From assembly GCF_029852145.1 (NCBI RefSeq), contig NC_079976.1, positions 22,172,617 through 22,236,616 of the forward strand: a stretch of DNA of 64,000 nt, given 5' to 3'. The stretch comes from Microplitis mediator. Taxonomy: Eukaryota; Arthropoda; Insecta; Hymenoptera; Braconidae. Shown here piece after piece: positions 45,608-57,300 of the stretch; the stretch's first letter is position 1; the number at the start of each line of letters is the position of its first letter. A model generated the notes under the pieces. That model did no database searches, was not told where the DNA came from, and saw nothing but the letters and a program-made list of their open reading frames with translations. Made by a program: the position numbers and the translations under genes.

Positions 45608-48600
45608 TCATTGTTCGACTTTAACTACATGTCTATTCGACCTACGAGGTATTTTAAGATCACTAATACTAAATGTACCTACTAATACATTATTCTGATC
45701 ACAAATGTTTACTAAGCTGTTTGAATAAAAACTATGTACATAAAATGGCCCTTTTCTGGGTGCCGCAAGCTTACCTGCGAATCCATCAGCCTTTTTACTC
45801 AACTGTTTATTTTTAATAAATACCTCTGCTCCAATTTTTAAGTCTATATTTGGTTCTGGTACCAACTCGTCCTGTCTATTCTGGGCTCTAATCATAAACG
45901 ACTCTACATAATGTCTTAATTCGTCGATCAGTGCTAAGACCGTACTACGATGACTCTGGTCTTGGAGCTCTGATAAAACTTTCCCTCCACGATGTAAGTC
46001 TAAATACCTCGGATCACGGCCAAAATTTAAGTATGCTGGACTGACTGTCAGCGAGCTGTGAACAGATGTATTATAAGCATAAACGAGTTCTGGGAGATTC
46101 TGGTCCCATTTGGAATGTTTATCTGTAAGAAAAGTGCGAATTAGGGATTTTAAATTTCTGTTTATTCTTTCCACAGGGTTTGCCTGCGGATGATAAGTAG
46201 GAGTCAATTCATGTATTACGTCATTACCCTGTAAATATTCTGATACTACCTTATTCACAAATTCTGTTCCATTATCTGTAACTACCACTCGTGGGTAACC
46301 CCAACGATTGAAAACAGAACGTAAAAAGAATACTATCTTACTACCTGTTGGTTCCGAGATTGGCTGGACCTCCAAGTATCTTGAGTACATGTCACACAGA
46401 ACAATTAGGTGAGTCTTCTGGTGTACCGTTCTGGGCAATGGTCCCACTGTGTCTACTGATACACTTTCCCACAATTCGGTGATAGGTCGATGTCCTGGTA
46501 TGACTTGAGGTGGATTAGTATCTGGTTTGTGCAATTTACAGGTTTCACAATTATTCACGTAGTTCACTACGTCGTGATAAAGATTTGGCCAATAATAATG
46601 ATTTGCCACGTGGCTGTACGTCTTGCTGATACCACCATGTCCGGATACGAGCTCATCATGCGCCTTGCGAATTATTGATCGACGCTGGTCTGGATGCGCT
46701 ACCAGTTTCCAGTGCTCTGGCGCATTCTCAAATAACTGAGTAGGATGCCGCGGTCGATAGTAATATAGGTTACTATCAAGGAATTTCCATTGAGGAAACC
46801 GTGTTGGAGTAGCCTTGACCTCTTCTATTTTCCTCTCGTACCACTGCTGTCTGATGTCATTCACCCGGCAAATCTTATCTGTCTCTGGTTCAACGCCCTC
46901 GTAAACTCTCGAGAGAGCGTCAGCCGCTTCGTTGTTTATTCCTGGTCGATGGACTATAGTTATTGTCCAGAGTGAGTACTCTGCAATCCATCGGGCTAGT
47001 CTTCCTCTGGGATTCTTGACGTTCTGGAGCCACTTTAAACTCGCATGATCGGTTACTACTGTCACAGGATACTCGTCATAGTACCCTCTTAGCTTCTGGT
47101 ATGACCAAATGACGGCCAAGCACTCTTTCTCCGTCGTCGTGTAGTTCTTTTCATGCTTATTTAGTGCTCTACTGATAGCGGTGATATGATATTCTCGCTC
47201 TAGTCCTTTCTGAGTGAGAACTGCTCCAATCCCTGAGTCACAAGCGTCTGTGTAAAGTATGAATGGCAGATTATAATCTGGTACTGTTAACGCTGGAGCA
47301 TTGATGAGCATCTCTTTGATCTGGTTGAATGCCCGAGTCTGGTCTGGACCCCAAGTCCATACTGCCTTTTCGCTGACCAATGATGTGAGTGGTCCTTGGA
47401 TCTTGGCAACCATTTTCATATGTCTCCTGTACCAATTTACCATTCCTAAGAAACGTCTTAACTGTTTCTTACTAGTCGGTTCTGGATATTCTTCTACTGC
47501 GCGCAGCTTCTCTGGGTCAGGATGTAATTCGTTCCCCTTGATGACGAATCCTAAATACTTCATTTCTGCAACACAGAATTTACATTTCTCGCGTTTGATT
47601 AATAAACCCACCTCTCTGAATACTTTAAACAATATTTCGAGGACTTGTACGTGGATTTCAAACGTAGGTGTTGCTACTACCCAGTCATCCATGTACGGAT
47701 GGACATAATTAATCCAATAAGCTGGTAGATTTAGCTGGCGTAGTACTGGTTTCATTGTCTGGATTATCAGATCCATCTTCCTCTGGAACGTCCCTGGTGC
47801 TGTTGATAGTCCAAACGGCATCCGTATAAATTCGAACGATCCCATACCTTCTACAGCAAACGCTGTAAACTGCCGATGTTCTGGTTTGATCACGATCTGA
47901 TAATATGCATTCGTGCAATCGATTACGCTTCTATAAGCGCCTTCTCTGATGACTTCCAATGAAGTGTCGATACGCCTCATCGGGTAGTTGACCATCTTCA
48001 TGACCTTATTGAGTGGTCTATAGTCGATGCACATTCGCCATGCTTTAATATCGTCTGCGTCTTGGCCTGGTAACAGTTTCTTCTTAACCATTACTGGTTG
48101 GAAGCTCCATTCGCTTGTACTGGGCTGGATAGTTTTCTGGTCCAGCAGCTGCTCTATGATTTTATGCAACGCTTCTGTTACCTTAGGTGATCGTCTATAT
48201 GGCTTGACGCGTATCGGTGTATAATTGTTTAACTCAATTTCGTACTCAACTCCTTTTAGTGTACCAAGGTCGGCTTGGTCCATCAAGTTGAATTCAGCAT
48301 CTAGAAATCTATTTAATGTCTCTGTCTCGCTCGCATTTAACTGTATTGTACATAACTGATTACCTGGTTTACCTGGTTCACATCTTCTGCGTTCTTGATC
48401 ATGTTTCCATGTCCAAGTCATATCATCAGCATGTAAATGTACCCCATGGTCTGTCAAAAATCTCATTCCGAGTATGATGTCATCCGGCATCTGGTCAAAC
48501 ACTTCAAACCATGCGTTTATCTCGACTTCGTAGATTTCGAATGCGACGAATACCCTGTAAAGGCTCTGTATTGCTGAATTGTCTGCTAGAATAAACGAAC

Positions 48601-49150
48601 TTTTAATTGAGTCATATTTTATTTTAATTATATTGTCCGGTATTTTCTCTGCAATTAATTGTGTCATAAAATTTCTGTTCGCACCTGAGTCGAACAGCGC
48701 CGTGCATCTGGTATTATTTATGTCTACGGGACACGTAAAGTATTTACTTACAGCAATCGTTGTCTGTTGTGTCCATGTTGCCCCAGATGGTATAACTATG
48801 ACGTTGACTTTTCCTGCTCTATCTACTGGTTCACGTCTCTTATTCGTTGTCTTGTCTGTGTGCTCTGGTGGTGGCTCGAGATAATCATTTCCACAACTCG
48901 TTGCGATACAATTCCCGAATCTAACACAGCAATTACCCATTTTATCACTACAATTAATTTTATTTACTTCCGGTGTGTAATTGTCCGCGCTCACGTCTGT
49001 GTCGGATGAAGTCGCGTTATCATCTGAAATGCTATCTGTGTTATATTCATAGCGGACGCTCGCCTCACCCACCCCTTGTGAGCAACGTGGTGCGGGAATA
49101 TCTATATCGAGTACTAGCTCCCGCTGCTGTTCTCGTCTTACTAGTTTTTT
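45608..49150 (-). CDS. pol: Pol polyprotein (protease, RT, RNase H, integrase), expressed by -1 frameshift
   Basis: The frame is open from 49150 to the TGA at 45608-45610. No ATG near the start precedes the protease; a GTG at 49072 is not a plausible eukaryotic start. Counting from that GTG: aspartic protease DSGA at 128-131; RT about 290-510 with YMDD at 460-463 and FGLSTAP at 420-426; RNase H about 600-720 with TDACDSG; integrase with the HHCC zinc region about 805-845 (HDELVSGHGG ... CETC) and DDE residues near D874, D933 and E968. All catalytic motifs are intact. The order with integrase last is Ty3/gypsy. The stop overlaps an ATG (ATGA at 45608-45611) of a 61-codon frame of unclear meaning. 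Confidence 0.94.
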   Translation of the reverse strand, partial: KKLVRREQQRELVLDIDIPAPRCSQGVGEASVRYEYNTDSISDDNATSSDTDVSADNYTPEVNKINCSDKMGNCCVRFGNCIATSCGNDYLEPPPEHTDKTTNKRREPVDRAGKVNVIVIPSGATWTQQTTIAVSKYFTCPVDINNTRCTALFDSGANRNFMTQLIAEKIPDNIIKIKYDSIKSSFILADNSAIQSLYRVFVAFEIYEVEINAWFEVFDQMPDDIILGMRFLTDHGVHLHADDMTWTWKHDQERRRCEPGKPGNQLCTIQLNASETETLNRFLDAEFNLMDQADLGTLKGVEYEIELNNYTPIRVKPYRRSPKVTEALHKIIEQLLDQKTIQPSTSEWSFQPVMVKKKLLPGQDADDIKAWRMCIDYRPLNKVMKMVNYPMRRIDTSLEVIREGAYRSVIDCTNAYYQIVIKPEHRQFTAFAVEGMGSFEFIRMPFGLSTAPGTFQRKMDLIIQTMKPVLRQLNLPAYWINYVHPYMDDWVVATPTFEIHVQVLEILFKVFREVGLLIKREKCKFCVAEMKYLGFVIKGNELHPDPEKLRAVEEYPEPTSKKQLRRFLGMVNWYRRHMKMVAKIQGPLTSLVSEKAVWTWGPDQTRAFNQIKEMLINAPALTVPDYNLPFILYTDACDSGIGAVLTQKGLEREYHITAISRALNKHEKNYTTTEKECLAVIWSYQKLRGYYDEYPVTVVTDHASLKWLQNVKNPRGRLARWIAEYSLWTITIVHRPGINNEAADALSRVYEGVEPETDKICRVNDIRQQWYERKIEEVKATPTRFPQWKFLDSNLYYYRPRHPTQLFENAPEHWKLVAHPDQRRSIIRKAHDELVSGHGGISKTYSHVANHYYWPNLYHDVVNYVNNCETCKLHKPDTNPPQVIPGHRPITELWESVSVDTVGPLPRTVHQKTHLIVLCDMYSRYLEVQPISEPTGSKIVFFLRSVFNRWGYPRVVVTDNGTEFVNKVVSEYLQGNDVIHELTPTYHPQANPVERINRNLKSLIRTFLTDKHSKWDQNLPELVYAYNTSVHSSLTVSPAYLNFGRDPRYLDLHRGGKVLSELQDQSHRSTVLALIDELRHYVESFMIRAQNRQDELVPEPNIDLKIGAEVFIKNKQLSKKADGFAGKLAAPRKGPFYVHSFYSNSLVNICDQNNVLVGTFSISDLKIPRRSNRHVVKVEQ

Positions 49151-51063
49151 TCACAATTACATTTAGTTGCTGTTTCACCTATTTTGAAACATCGCACACA
49201 AATATCAACTCTTTCTTCTTTGCACTCTCTTGTTTTGTGCTCTCCTTTTTTCCCACAGTTCAAGCAGGTGTAGGTGCCACCCACTGATCTACCTGATGAT
49301 CTTGATGTCGCTGAGCCTGATCTTGTACTGCGATCGTTTGACTTTGACCTGTCTCTGTAATTGTGTCTGTCGTTTTTATTCAATACGATATTTAATTTTT
49401 TATCGTTCTTATTCTCAGTCAATTTACTTTGCTTGACTGGTTCTTTCTCTATTATTTTTTTCTGGTATCTCTTAATTTTCTTTTGTATCCTTCTCACTCT
49501 TTCATTTTCTTCCTCCGTGTCGGAATCTGTTTCTGACCCTGCTACTGAGTTTTTTGTTGACTGCAGCCTACGTACCATTGATCGTCTATTCTCTCTCGAT
49601 CTTCTTACGTCCGCAACTCTGTTCTCTGCCTCTGCCAATGCCTCTGTTAATTTTTTGTATGATGTTATCGGCATTAATATATGCAGTTCCCTTTGGATCT
49701 CTGCATCCAACTTTGGAATTATTATTTCCAACTGCTTTTCCATTTCCATTGGGCTTCGCAGCTCGTCAAACTTTGACCTCATTTTTTTTATAAATTGTTG
49801 CGAGTCTTCATTCTTTCTCTGGTACGTTGAGAATATTTCCTGCAGTATATCTGCATCTTTTGTTGCTTTACAGAACGTTGTTCTAAATCCTTTTTCCACA
49901 TCGTTCCAGCTTTCCCATTGATCCATATTTTGTTTTATCCATTCCCTTTCCATATTTAACGCCATTTTGAATAATTCCAATCTGTCGTTAAAGTCGAGTG
50001 CTTGTTCCTGACACACTTCTGTTATCGTCTGGATCCATTCTTTGGGTTGACTGTCTCTCGTGTACTTGAGTCCTTTAACTCTTATTAATGTTTCCATTAG
50101 ATGAATTTTGTCTGCTGTTCTTCGCATTGATTCTTCTCTGTAGCTTGTTGTTAAATTTGGTCTGCTAACATACGTCGGTTGATAATGGTTTGGATACTGG
50201 TGACCTTGATTATACTGGTTCACCATATCACTTTCCGGTATATTGTATGGTGTTGGTAGATAATGCGCCGATGGTCTACCCGTGCTTCTCTGCTGTTCAT
50301 ATTGCGGCACGTTTGCGTGCGTTCGTGCTCTGTTGTCAGATTGCTTCTGTTGAACTTGCGTTGAATTTTGTATTCTGTCCAGATCTACTGTTTCGTCGAA
50401 TAATTGCATCCCTCTGGTGATGTAATTTACTATATCATTTTCCCAGTTTCCTTCTATTTCCTCTCCTATACTTAATTCAGTCTTCAGAGATTCCATCTGG
50501 TCTTTGTCTTTTATATGGGGTATCGACTCGACTAGTTCGATGCGCTTTTGTAGATTTTTTTCTCTTCTCACTATTTCCCTGGACCATTGGATAAACCTTG
50601 CGGTAGTTTTGCACCATCTTTGTATTTTATCATTCATTTCCCTATTTTTTTCCATATTTTCCATGAATATTGCTCTTTTATAGTCATCCAACATCCATAT
50701 TTTCTCTTCTTTTGTGAGGAAAGTTTCATCCCCTCTCATTTGTTTTTCATATTGGGTTGGACACTGATGTATTACAACATCTCCTTCTTCTTCGACGTCT
50801 TGTTCGAAGTTGAAATTCTCCGCTGATTTCCAGTTTTTTTGGTTTTTGTCGTTTCTTCTTAGTTTCAGCCGTTTTTCTAGTACTTTATTTTCCACAATTA
50901 CCGGTATTGATTTTTTTCCTGGTACTGTTTCTGGTGCTGATTTTATACTTTCATTTTCTTGTTTCTTGCTTTTAGCCAACTCTTCTTTTAATTTGACCAT
51001 CGACTCGTTTAACTCTTGCACGTGGCGTTGTAAGTTTCCTACTTGCTTCCTGGTTTTAACCAT
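49141..51063 (-). CDS. gag: Gag polyprotein of the gypsy element, 640 aa
   Basis: The structural protein of the retrotransposon particle. The N-terminal about 40 residues are likely coiled coil (LQRHVQELNESMVKLKEEL). Residues about 330-490 match the retrotransposon Gag capsid domain (PKEWIQTITEVC ... FNDRLELFKMAL ... QQFIKKMRSKFDEL). A basic, serine/arginine-rich segment precedes a Cys-His region near the end. The first knuckle is C-x2-C-x5-H-x4-C, one residue longer than usual. The second cluster (CVRCFKIG...) lacks the histidine, so Gag's nucleocapsid looks weakened. The frame ends with TAG directly after the slippery heptamer at 49144-49150. The start is the ATG at 51063. Confidence 0.92.
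   Translation of the reverse strand: MVKTRKQVGNLQRHVQELNESMVKLKEELAKSKKQENESIKSAPETVPGKKSIPVIVENKVLEKRLKLRRNDKNQKNWKSAENFNFEQDVEEEGDVVIHQCPTQYEKQMRGDETFLTKEEKIWMLDDYKRAIFMENMEKNREMNDKIQRWCKTTARFIQWSREIVRREKNLQKRIELVESIPHIKDKDQMESLKTELSIGEEIEGNWENDIVNYITRGMQLFDETVDLDRIQNSTQVQQKQSDNRARTHANVPQYEQQRSTGRPSAHYLPTPYNIPESDMVNQYNQGHQYPNHYQPTYVSRPNLTTSYREESMRRTADKIHLMETLIRVKGLKYTRDSQPKEWIQTITEVCQEQALDFNDRLELFKMALNMEREWIKQNMDQWESWNDVEKGFRTTFCKATKDADILQEIFSTYQRKNEDSQQFIKKMRSKFDELRSPMEMEKQLEIIIPKLDAEIQRELHILMPITSYKKLTEALAEAENRVADVRRSRENRRSMVRRLQSTKNSVAGSETDSDTEEENERVRRIQKKIKRYQKKIIEKEPVKQSKLTENKNDKKLNIVLNKNDRHNYRDRSKSNDRSTRSGSATSRSSGRSVGGTYTCLNCGKKGEHKTRECKEERVDICVRCFKIGETATKCNCEKN
49144..49150 (-). promoter_or_regulatory. 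-1 ribosomal frameshift site A AAA AAC
   Basis: In gag phase the strand reads GAA AAA AAC TAG. This is a canonical X XXY YYZ heptamer immediately before the gag stop. Slipping by -1 enters the frame that runs open into Pol. In that frame a TGA lies just upstream (49151-49153), so Pol has no independent entry there. Confidence 0.85.
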
Positions 51064-52808
51064 TTTGATTTATTATGCCCGTAGGGAAAGAATAAACAGA
51101 ACATGAAATAACTCGAAAAAAAAATAAAAATTTCGACAAAAAAAAAAATGAAAAAATAAAAGTTGTATAAGTTTTCTGGTAACCAAAATCTCCGTTGTCT
51201 CTGCTTTATACACCTGTTGACTTACAATAAATTTATATTAGTATCACGGTCACGTTTCAGTCTTAACCCAAAAAAAATCAATTTACTTTTTTTTGATTCA
51301 AAATTTTAAATATTAATTTACTATTTTTTTTTGAAATATTTTAATTTATTTGAGAATAAAAATGCTGATTTTAATTTTAAATATTTCTGATTTTAATAAA
51401 GAGAATTAATTTTAAAATTTAATACCTGAATTTTTCTGCACGTGGATAACCTTGGAATGTAATTGTATATCTGTATATTTTTAATATTTGTTTTTAAGCT
51501 TTATTAGCTTTTGCTTGATTTTTATATGTTGTGCTTTTAGTTTTATTTTATAAAGAGAATATTTTTATTAAAATATATTTACTTTAGACTTTTTCTATTT
51601 TGCATAAGATCGTGATGCGTAACAAATTTATACTGTAACTGACTATACTTGTGTCTCTTTTTTGTTTATCTGGTTTGCTATTCTATAGATGGCAGTAATT
51701 TGTTCTATGGTAACTTATCCTGTTAATTTCTGTGTTACCGACGGTAAGGCTGATGAATTCCTAGGCAGACTTCTGTAACAAACAATTCAAATTTTAAAAT
51801 TTTGCCGCCTTTGCGGATTATCGCCTATTCTGTTTTTCTGTCTTATTCGTGTATATAATAATAATAAATCTAACGCGACAATGAGTCTTCCTGGCTGTTC
51901 GGGTATTTGTCGTGTTTTATTTTATTTTATCCTCTGTTGCTATGTAATTTATTATTATTATTTTATTCTTTTACTCTAAAACTTAAGTTTTTTTTTTCTC
52001 TCTAAACCTCTGTTACTAAGCAAACTGTCATTATTATTTCTTTCTCTTTATGGATTTATAGTCCTTACTGCTTTTAGTTTCTCACAAAGATTTTATTTAA
52101 GTTTTCAATCTGTTATTTCCGGTTTTCAATAATCTTATTATCAATTTTTTTGTAATCTTATAAATCTATTTATAATTCAAATATACTTAATTACTAATTA
52201 TATATCCAATTATTACTCAAATTAATTTTACAAAATTATTTATACAAACTTAATTACTAAATTAACAATTTTAATCTAATTTTCCTGGTATTTCTTTTAA
52301 TTCTTTTACCAACAGAATGCGAGTTTTACACACAAATTTTTTTAAATTTTATTTTTACGGTGCCCGGGCAAAAAGAAACCCTTAGAAAAATTAATCCCGG
52401 GCAATTTTTCTTGTGTAATTTCTAATTTTTAGAAATTTTAAACGAAAAAATGAAATGAAAAATTAGTTTTTTTCAAAAACTAATTCCAAAATGCAAATTA
52501 ACTAATAATTTTAATAAAAAAATATAACTTTTACGTTCCAAATAAAAACGTTGAGTGCGCGTTTTCTTTCTGATAAAACGCGTAAAAGTCAAGGCTTTAG
52601 GAATTTTCCCAGGAACAATTTTATTGTAATTGAACCCGCTTGATAACTGATAAGTTTTTATCCGATGTTTTTCTTTTATTTCGCAGACTCTACTCGAAAT
52701 TTACTGGTTTTATGTCTGATAGAATCTAATTATACAGTGATTATTCGAATTTATATAATTGAATGATGTTAATTGTTGGCTTAATTAATTAACTAACTAA
52801 TTAAAACC
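51064..52808 (-). other. 1.7-kb untranslated leader of the gypsy element
   Basis: Between the primer site and the gag ATG there is an AT-rich leader with no supported ORF. It would contain packaging signals and a possible splice donor for the third ORF, but none was identified with confidence. Confidence 0.6.
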
Positions 52809-52820
52809 CGTTGGGCGCCA
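52809..52820 (-). promoter_or_regulatory. tRNA-Lys-type primer binding site
   Basis: TGGCGCCCAACG begins one base inside the 5' LTR and is complementary to the 3' end (CGTTGGGCGCCA) of insect tRNA-Lys(CTT), the primer used by gypsy-type elements. Confidence 0.8.
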
Positions 52821-52821
52821 T

Positions 52822-53696
52822 TGAAACGTAGGGTATTCGTTCAACTGCACTTATGGTGTAGGCGTGCAGGTTTCGTGAGTCAATTGCCAGGCTACTTTCC
52901 AAAATGAGACTCTGATTAAATTTAATTACCCGAACTGGCCGTATAAAACTAAACTACTACTAGTACTTAGCCTAATTTTAGTATTCGGTATAGTTGTCCT
53001 CGATGTTGATGGACTTGGCGATTGGTTTGGCCCTTGGAAATCGCCTCCTTGGACCTGACTCCTCTCTCAGATGCTGCTACTTCTATTATTCACAATAGGA
53101 GGTGGATGAAGCAGGGTGAATTCACTCAAACACTGGTTCAAGTACTTATTTACTGATAATTATATTTTATTGAGTAATTATCAATAATGCCACAACGCAC
53201 ACAATCTGATTACAAAGTCATTGTATCACACAACTAACTGCATGTGATACTGTCGTTACTGCGATTCACACTCGCATAGCTCCATTACCCAATAATTCAA
53301 GTATAGTATTTTATGAATTATTGATTCGATACTGTTATTAGAATTATTAACTAATTGCAATAATTATAATTAGTTATTCGCCGAGTTAACTAACTGTAAC
53401 TCAGTTTAACGCGATATACTATTCACAGCCCGAATAACTAATCTGGTTATACTCTGGTATCGTCTGATTGAAAACGCGATCCAGGTTCTACTCTGGTTTT
53501 AGCTGGTAATAACGACTGAGAAGCTATGAGCTAAAGCTGGTAATATACAAGCTACTATACAAGGTGCTGATGCTAACAAAAGTAAAAACTAAAGCTAGAG
53601 CTATGCACGTGCTTATATAGGCCGAAGCACCATGCTGGAGCACGTGACAACCCCACCCTAGATCATTTGGAGGCGAACGATGCCCACATCGTAACA
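52822..53696 (-). repeat. 5' LTR of the gypsy element (minus-strand orientation)
   Basis: On the coding strand it begins TGTTACGATG and ends CGTTTCA. A TATATAAG box lies at 53612-53619 (minus), a plausible U3 promoter. No difference from the other LTR was noticed. Confidence 0.95.
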
Positions 53697-53740
53697 GTAT
53701 ATTTGTTTATAGTAATTATAATAATACTCATATCAAAAAT

Positions 53741-53767
53741 AATAATAATAGTAGTTGTAGTAATAAC

Positions 53768-53822
<55 letters not shown>
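53741..53822 (+). repeat. (AAT)n microsatellite
   Basis: A long ATA/AAT trinucleotide run, giving a poly-Ile frame. Similar runs occur beside the accessory gene (37400-37500, 40383-40450). Confidence 0.95.
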
Positions 53823-53824
<2 letters not shown>

Positions 53825-53884
53825 CATAATGATTTTTTTTTCAAAAGTTTAAAAAAAGTCGTTTGAAAAAAAATCACCTTATCC

Positions 53885-54005
53885 TAAAGTTTCTATAGAA
53901 TTTCCAAAAATAAGTCAAAAATCGCATAGAATTCCACAAACGTATTGGTTTCTTTGCAGTTTTTTACCTTTGAAAGTAGATTCTTTGGGAATTTTTACAT
54001 AGGGC
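53885..54005. mobile_element. MITE copy beside the transposase gene 3' end
   Basis: It is closely similar, in the same orientation, to 22751-22878 (AAAATCGCATAGAATTCCAC core, TACATAGGGC end). Confidence 0.55.
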
Positions 54006-54035
54006 ATTAATATTAATCAATATTACATTATTTAT

Positions 54036-54304
54036 TTATTTTAGGATTTTGTCCATCTCTGTTATCATTATTTCCTGTTCGAGAAGTTGAAGATGTTGGA
54101 TCGAACTTAGTCCATTGATTAATTCTAACCCGTTGACATTATCTTCACCTACATTTTCAATCTTTTCGTCTAACATGTCCCAAAAATCTTCCATCTCCAA
54201 CATTTTTTCCGTCCTTTGTGCAACAGGTTTTCTTGCCATGTATTTATTTAGCTTTACTGAGTTTTTAATTACTCTGGCATCCAATGCCAAGTACTTGATT
54301 ACTT
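54036..54304 (-). CDS. Transposase exon 6
   Basis: Entered after TTTTATGATAG; encodes the acidic C-terminal 89 residues and the stop. The acceptor is weaker than the others but restores the frame exactly. Confidence 0.75.
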
Positions 54305-57300
54305 CTATCATAAAAATTTAAATATATTAGTGCAATTATTTAAATTTGGCTATACTTCGCGATTATTTACATCTTAGATTGGTGAAAACGATTCAAAATG
54401 ATTTACTTAAATCGGAAGCAGTATGTACCCTGCTTAAAAAATCCGATAGATTCTTATAGCTATATGTGTAGGGCCTATACTTAATCATAGCACTTCTCAT
54501 TGGATCATTTCTCATAAAAAGCATAAAAATTCATGAGAATATATTGGATTCTTTTGGATTTTTTAATCAGGTATTAGTTTTGGATCGTTTTCATTTTTTA
54601 TTTTTTTTTATGAGAAGTTATTTTTACCTATAAATTGATTAGGATGCGGGTTTTTTTTCAGTAAATCATTTAAATTCCTGTTGTATGATTCTTCATAATT
54701 GTCAGTTTTATCATCTCTTAAATTATATACTGAAAACCCTGAAGGTTTAATTGTTTTCATCCAATATCGCTCATAATAATCGAATAAACGATCAAATCGA
54801 TGTCCGAAATCACGCGTTACCACCTCTTTCAAGTTATTCAAAGTTGAAATAATCAATTTTGGTGGTAACAAAGCCAATGCAATTATCTGCTTTACAACCA
54901 CATAGATTTCGGGGTGTGTCGTTGGTTTAATGGTTGTTTTATTTATTAAACCTAAGTCCCTTGCATTTTTGTTGATCGCCTAGAATTAAAAATGAATAAA
55001 AATGAATCTTTATAGCGACGATGAAATTAATCAGCAGATTATCGCTCTTACTACCAAAGTGGCAATATTGATCAATTCTGGAAGAAAACCTTAAGCAAGT
55101 CAAGGAGAATACAGCGAATTATTATATTTATATATACTGTGATTTCAAAATCTTGATTAAGATAGCTACTAGGGTACTATCGATACTTTCTGGCAATAAC
55201 AACAATTGGAGCTAATTATTTTATAAAATTATGAAATTTTTTTTAAAGTAAATTTAATTACTTACTTGAGCATAATGGAAAAAACAGTGATTAGCATCAA
55301 TATTTGGAAATGCAGTTTCCACAGCATTATGCATGCCAATCTCAAAATCAGACATGTAGAACTTAGGATTAAAAGATGGGAAGTTTGCTTTGATGAAATT
55401 AAAGACTCTTAGATAACATTCCTCACCCTTATTCGTCATAATAGACCAAAATATCGGTACAGCCTGAAAAAATTATACTGATGGTTATATATATAGCATA
55501 GAATATAATCGAGAATAATTCGTACACGTAGATTTAATGTATGTATGCAGCTCTTGTCTACTTGTCTAGTACTTTCTTATAGAATAAATAGCTATCAATT
55601 AGATCGTACATGTACACTTCATGAGTAGACAGCTCTTAACTAATGACCTGGTAATTTTTTGTCAATTGATTGCTATCAATGAGTTCGTACATGTACATTT
55701 GCTCAATAGAAAGTTCCTGTCTAATTATCAGGTACTTTTTAATGAATAAATAAATAGCCTACAATTATTTAATTAAAAATAAGTAGCATCAGATACTGAT
55801 AGTTTTATTCTGGAATGAAGCTTGAAATGGATTCGTACATGTACGTTCATTTTGATAGACAGCTACATAGTCGATGATCTGATAATACGATTATAAATGT
55901 ATGCTTCCATTGAACCTAGAGAAACATTTCTGTAACACAAAATTTTATAATACTTACAGCACTTTTACTTTTGCATTGCCCTTCAACTTTGGCCATTACT
56001 GTCAATAATTGTAAATTTTTTTTCAGAAAGTGTGGTACAGCTTTAAAAGTTGCATCAATAAAAATATTTTCAACAGAATCACTTATTTCTGTTAAAAAAT
56101 CAGCATCAAATAGGTAAACATTTTGAGCATCCTTGTGTGTATTGTTAGTGATAAAAGTGAATTTTTCATATCTGGCAGAAATCTTCCACCGGTTATCTCT
56201 CCCATATGATAATTCACTTTTATTTATGTCTAACATTAAAGATTGTGCAAAAGCTTCGATGTCATTTGCTTTATCACAATAAATTCGAGTCGCTAAAGGC
56301 TGCTCATTTTTTTTATATTTCTGAATCAAACTTCTACATTTTTGAAAAGGATTTCTAGATGCAGCATCTGGATCTCTGAAATATTATTATGGCAATATTA
56401 GACAACCATCTTTAATTTACATGTATAATTATAAATAATATAATAATTACAGAAGATGATATTGAGAAATACAATTTAAGTTTAGAAAAATAAAATTAAA
56501 GATATTTACTGGATTTCTGAGGTAATATAGATCCGTTTTGTAGATAAACCAAAATGTTTACTTGCATCTTTTAGATTTTTACGAAAATCTTTATCACCTT
56601 TCAAATAAGGATCTGAGTCATGATTATGCTTATTATTAGTTGGGCTTGGGATGAACTCACCGTCCACGAATTTTCCCGATGCCGTACATCTACACGAAAG
56701 GTCACTATTTTTAGGCATAACATATTTAATGCATCGAACATATCTAAAACAATAAATGGATACCCTTTTAGGAAATTCATGTGGGATTACATGGGAACTC
56801 ATAGGAGTAATAATCTATAAGAATTAATGTAGGAGTGTATGAATTTACTAAGAATCCATGTAGGAAACGATGAGTATCTGGATTCTTATATGGGATGTCC
56901 ACTTTGGAACTTGTATATTCTATTGGCAGGATATTTTTTAACAGAAAACTAATTAATTGATGCTCTTTATATTAGTATTTGTAATAAATTAAGTTATTAA
57001 TTAACTCAAGGAGTATTACATCTGTATAGAAATTACAAATCATTTAGATAAAACACTAAAATAGGAATCTCACAAAGGTACTGTACTCCAAGTAAGTTTA
57101 TGAAAACTCATACGCTTTTAGGGTATTTGTATCATACAAGATTTTTGTATAGATTTTGGTATGGTGCAGGTTCTCATAGGAAATCATCGTATAAATTCAC
57201 ATAGGAATCCATGCTATATTTTTATATGGATTTGACATGGTGTGAATTTCCATAAGAATCCTTGTGAAAATCTACATCGGGATGTATGCTGAATTCATGT

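Larger units (their letters stand above)
43149..53696 (-). mobile_element. Complete Ty3/gypsy LTR retrotransposon, 10,548 bp
   Basis: Two 875-bp LTRs flank gag, pol and a third ORF, all on the minus strand. TG...CA termini and a 4-bp duplication GTAT (43145-48, 53697-53700) mark the insertion. The Pol order PR-RT-RNase H-IN defines Ty3/gypsy. It has a primer site matching the 3' end of a lysine tRNA, a polypurine tract and a -1 frameshift site between gag and pol. All frames are open and the LTRs look identical by eye, so it is young and possibly active. It inserted between the two genes of the giant MULE. Confidence 0.96.

Noticed and set aside
45426..45611. 61-codon ORF with ATGA overlap of the pol stop
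   Set aside because: No recognisable domain, and the splice-like acceptor inside it points to the 259-aa frame instead. Reinitiation is possible but unsupported.
46490..51106. Plus-strand ORFs across gag and pol
   Set aside because: Antisense shadows of the intact gag and pol frames, without domains.
53667..53852. Poly-isoleucine ORF
   Set aside because: Translation of the AAT microsatellite.
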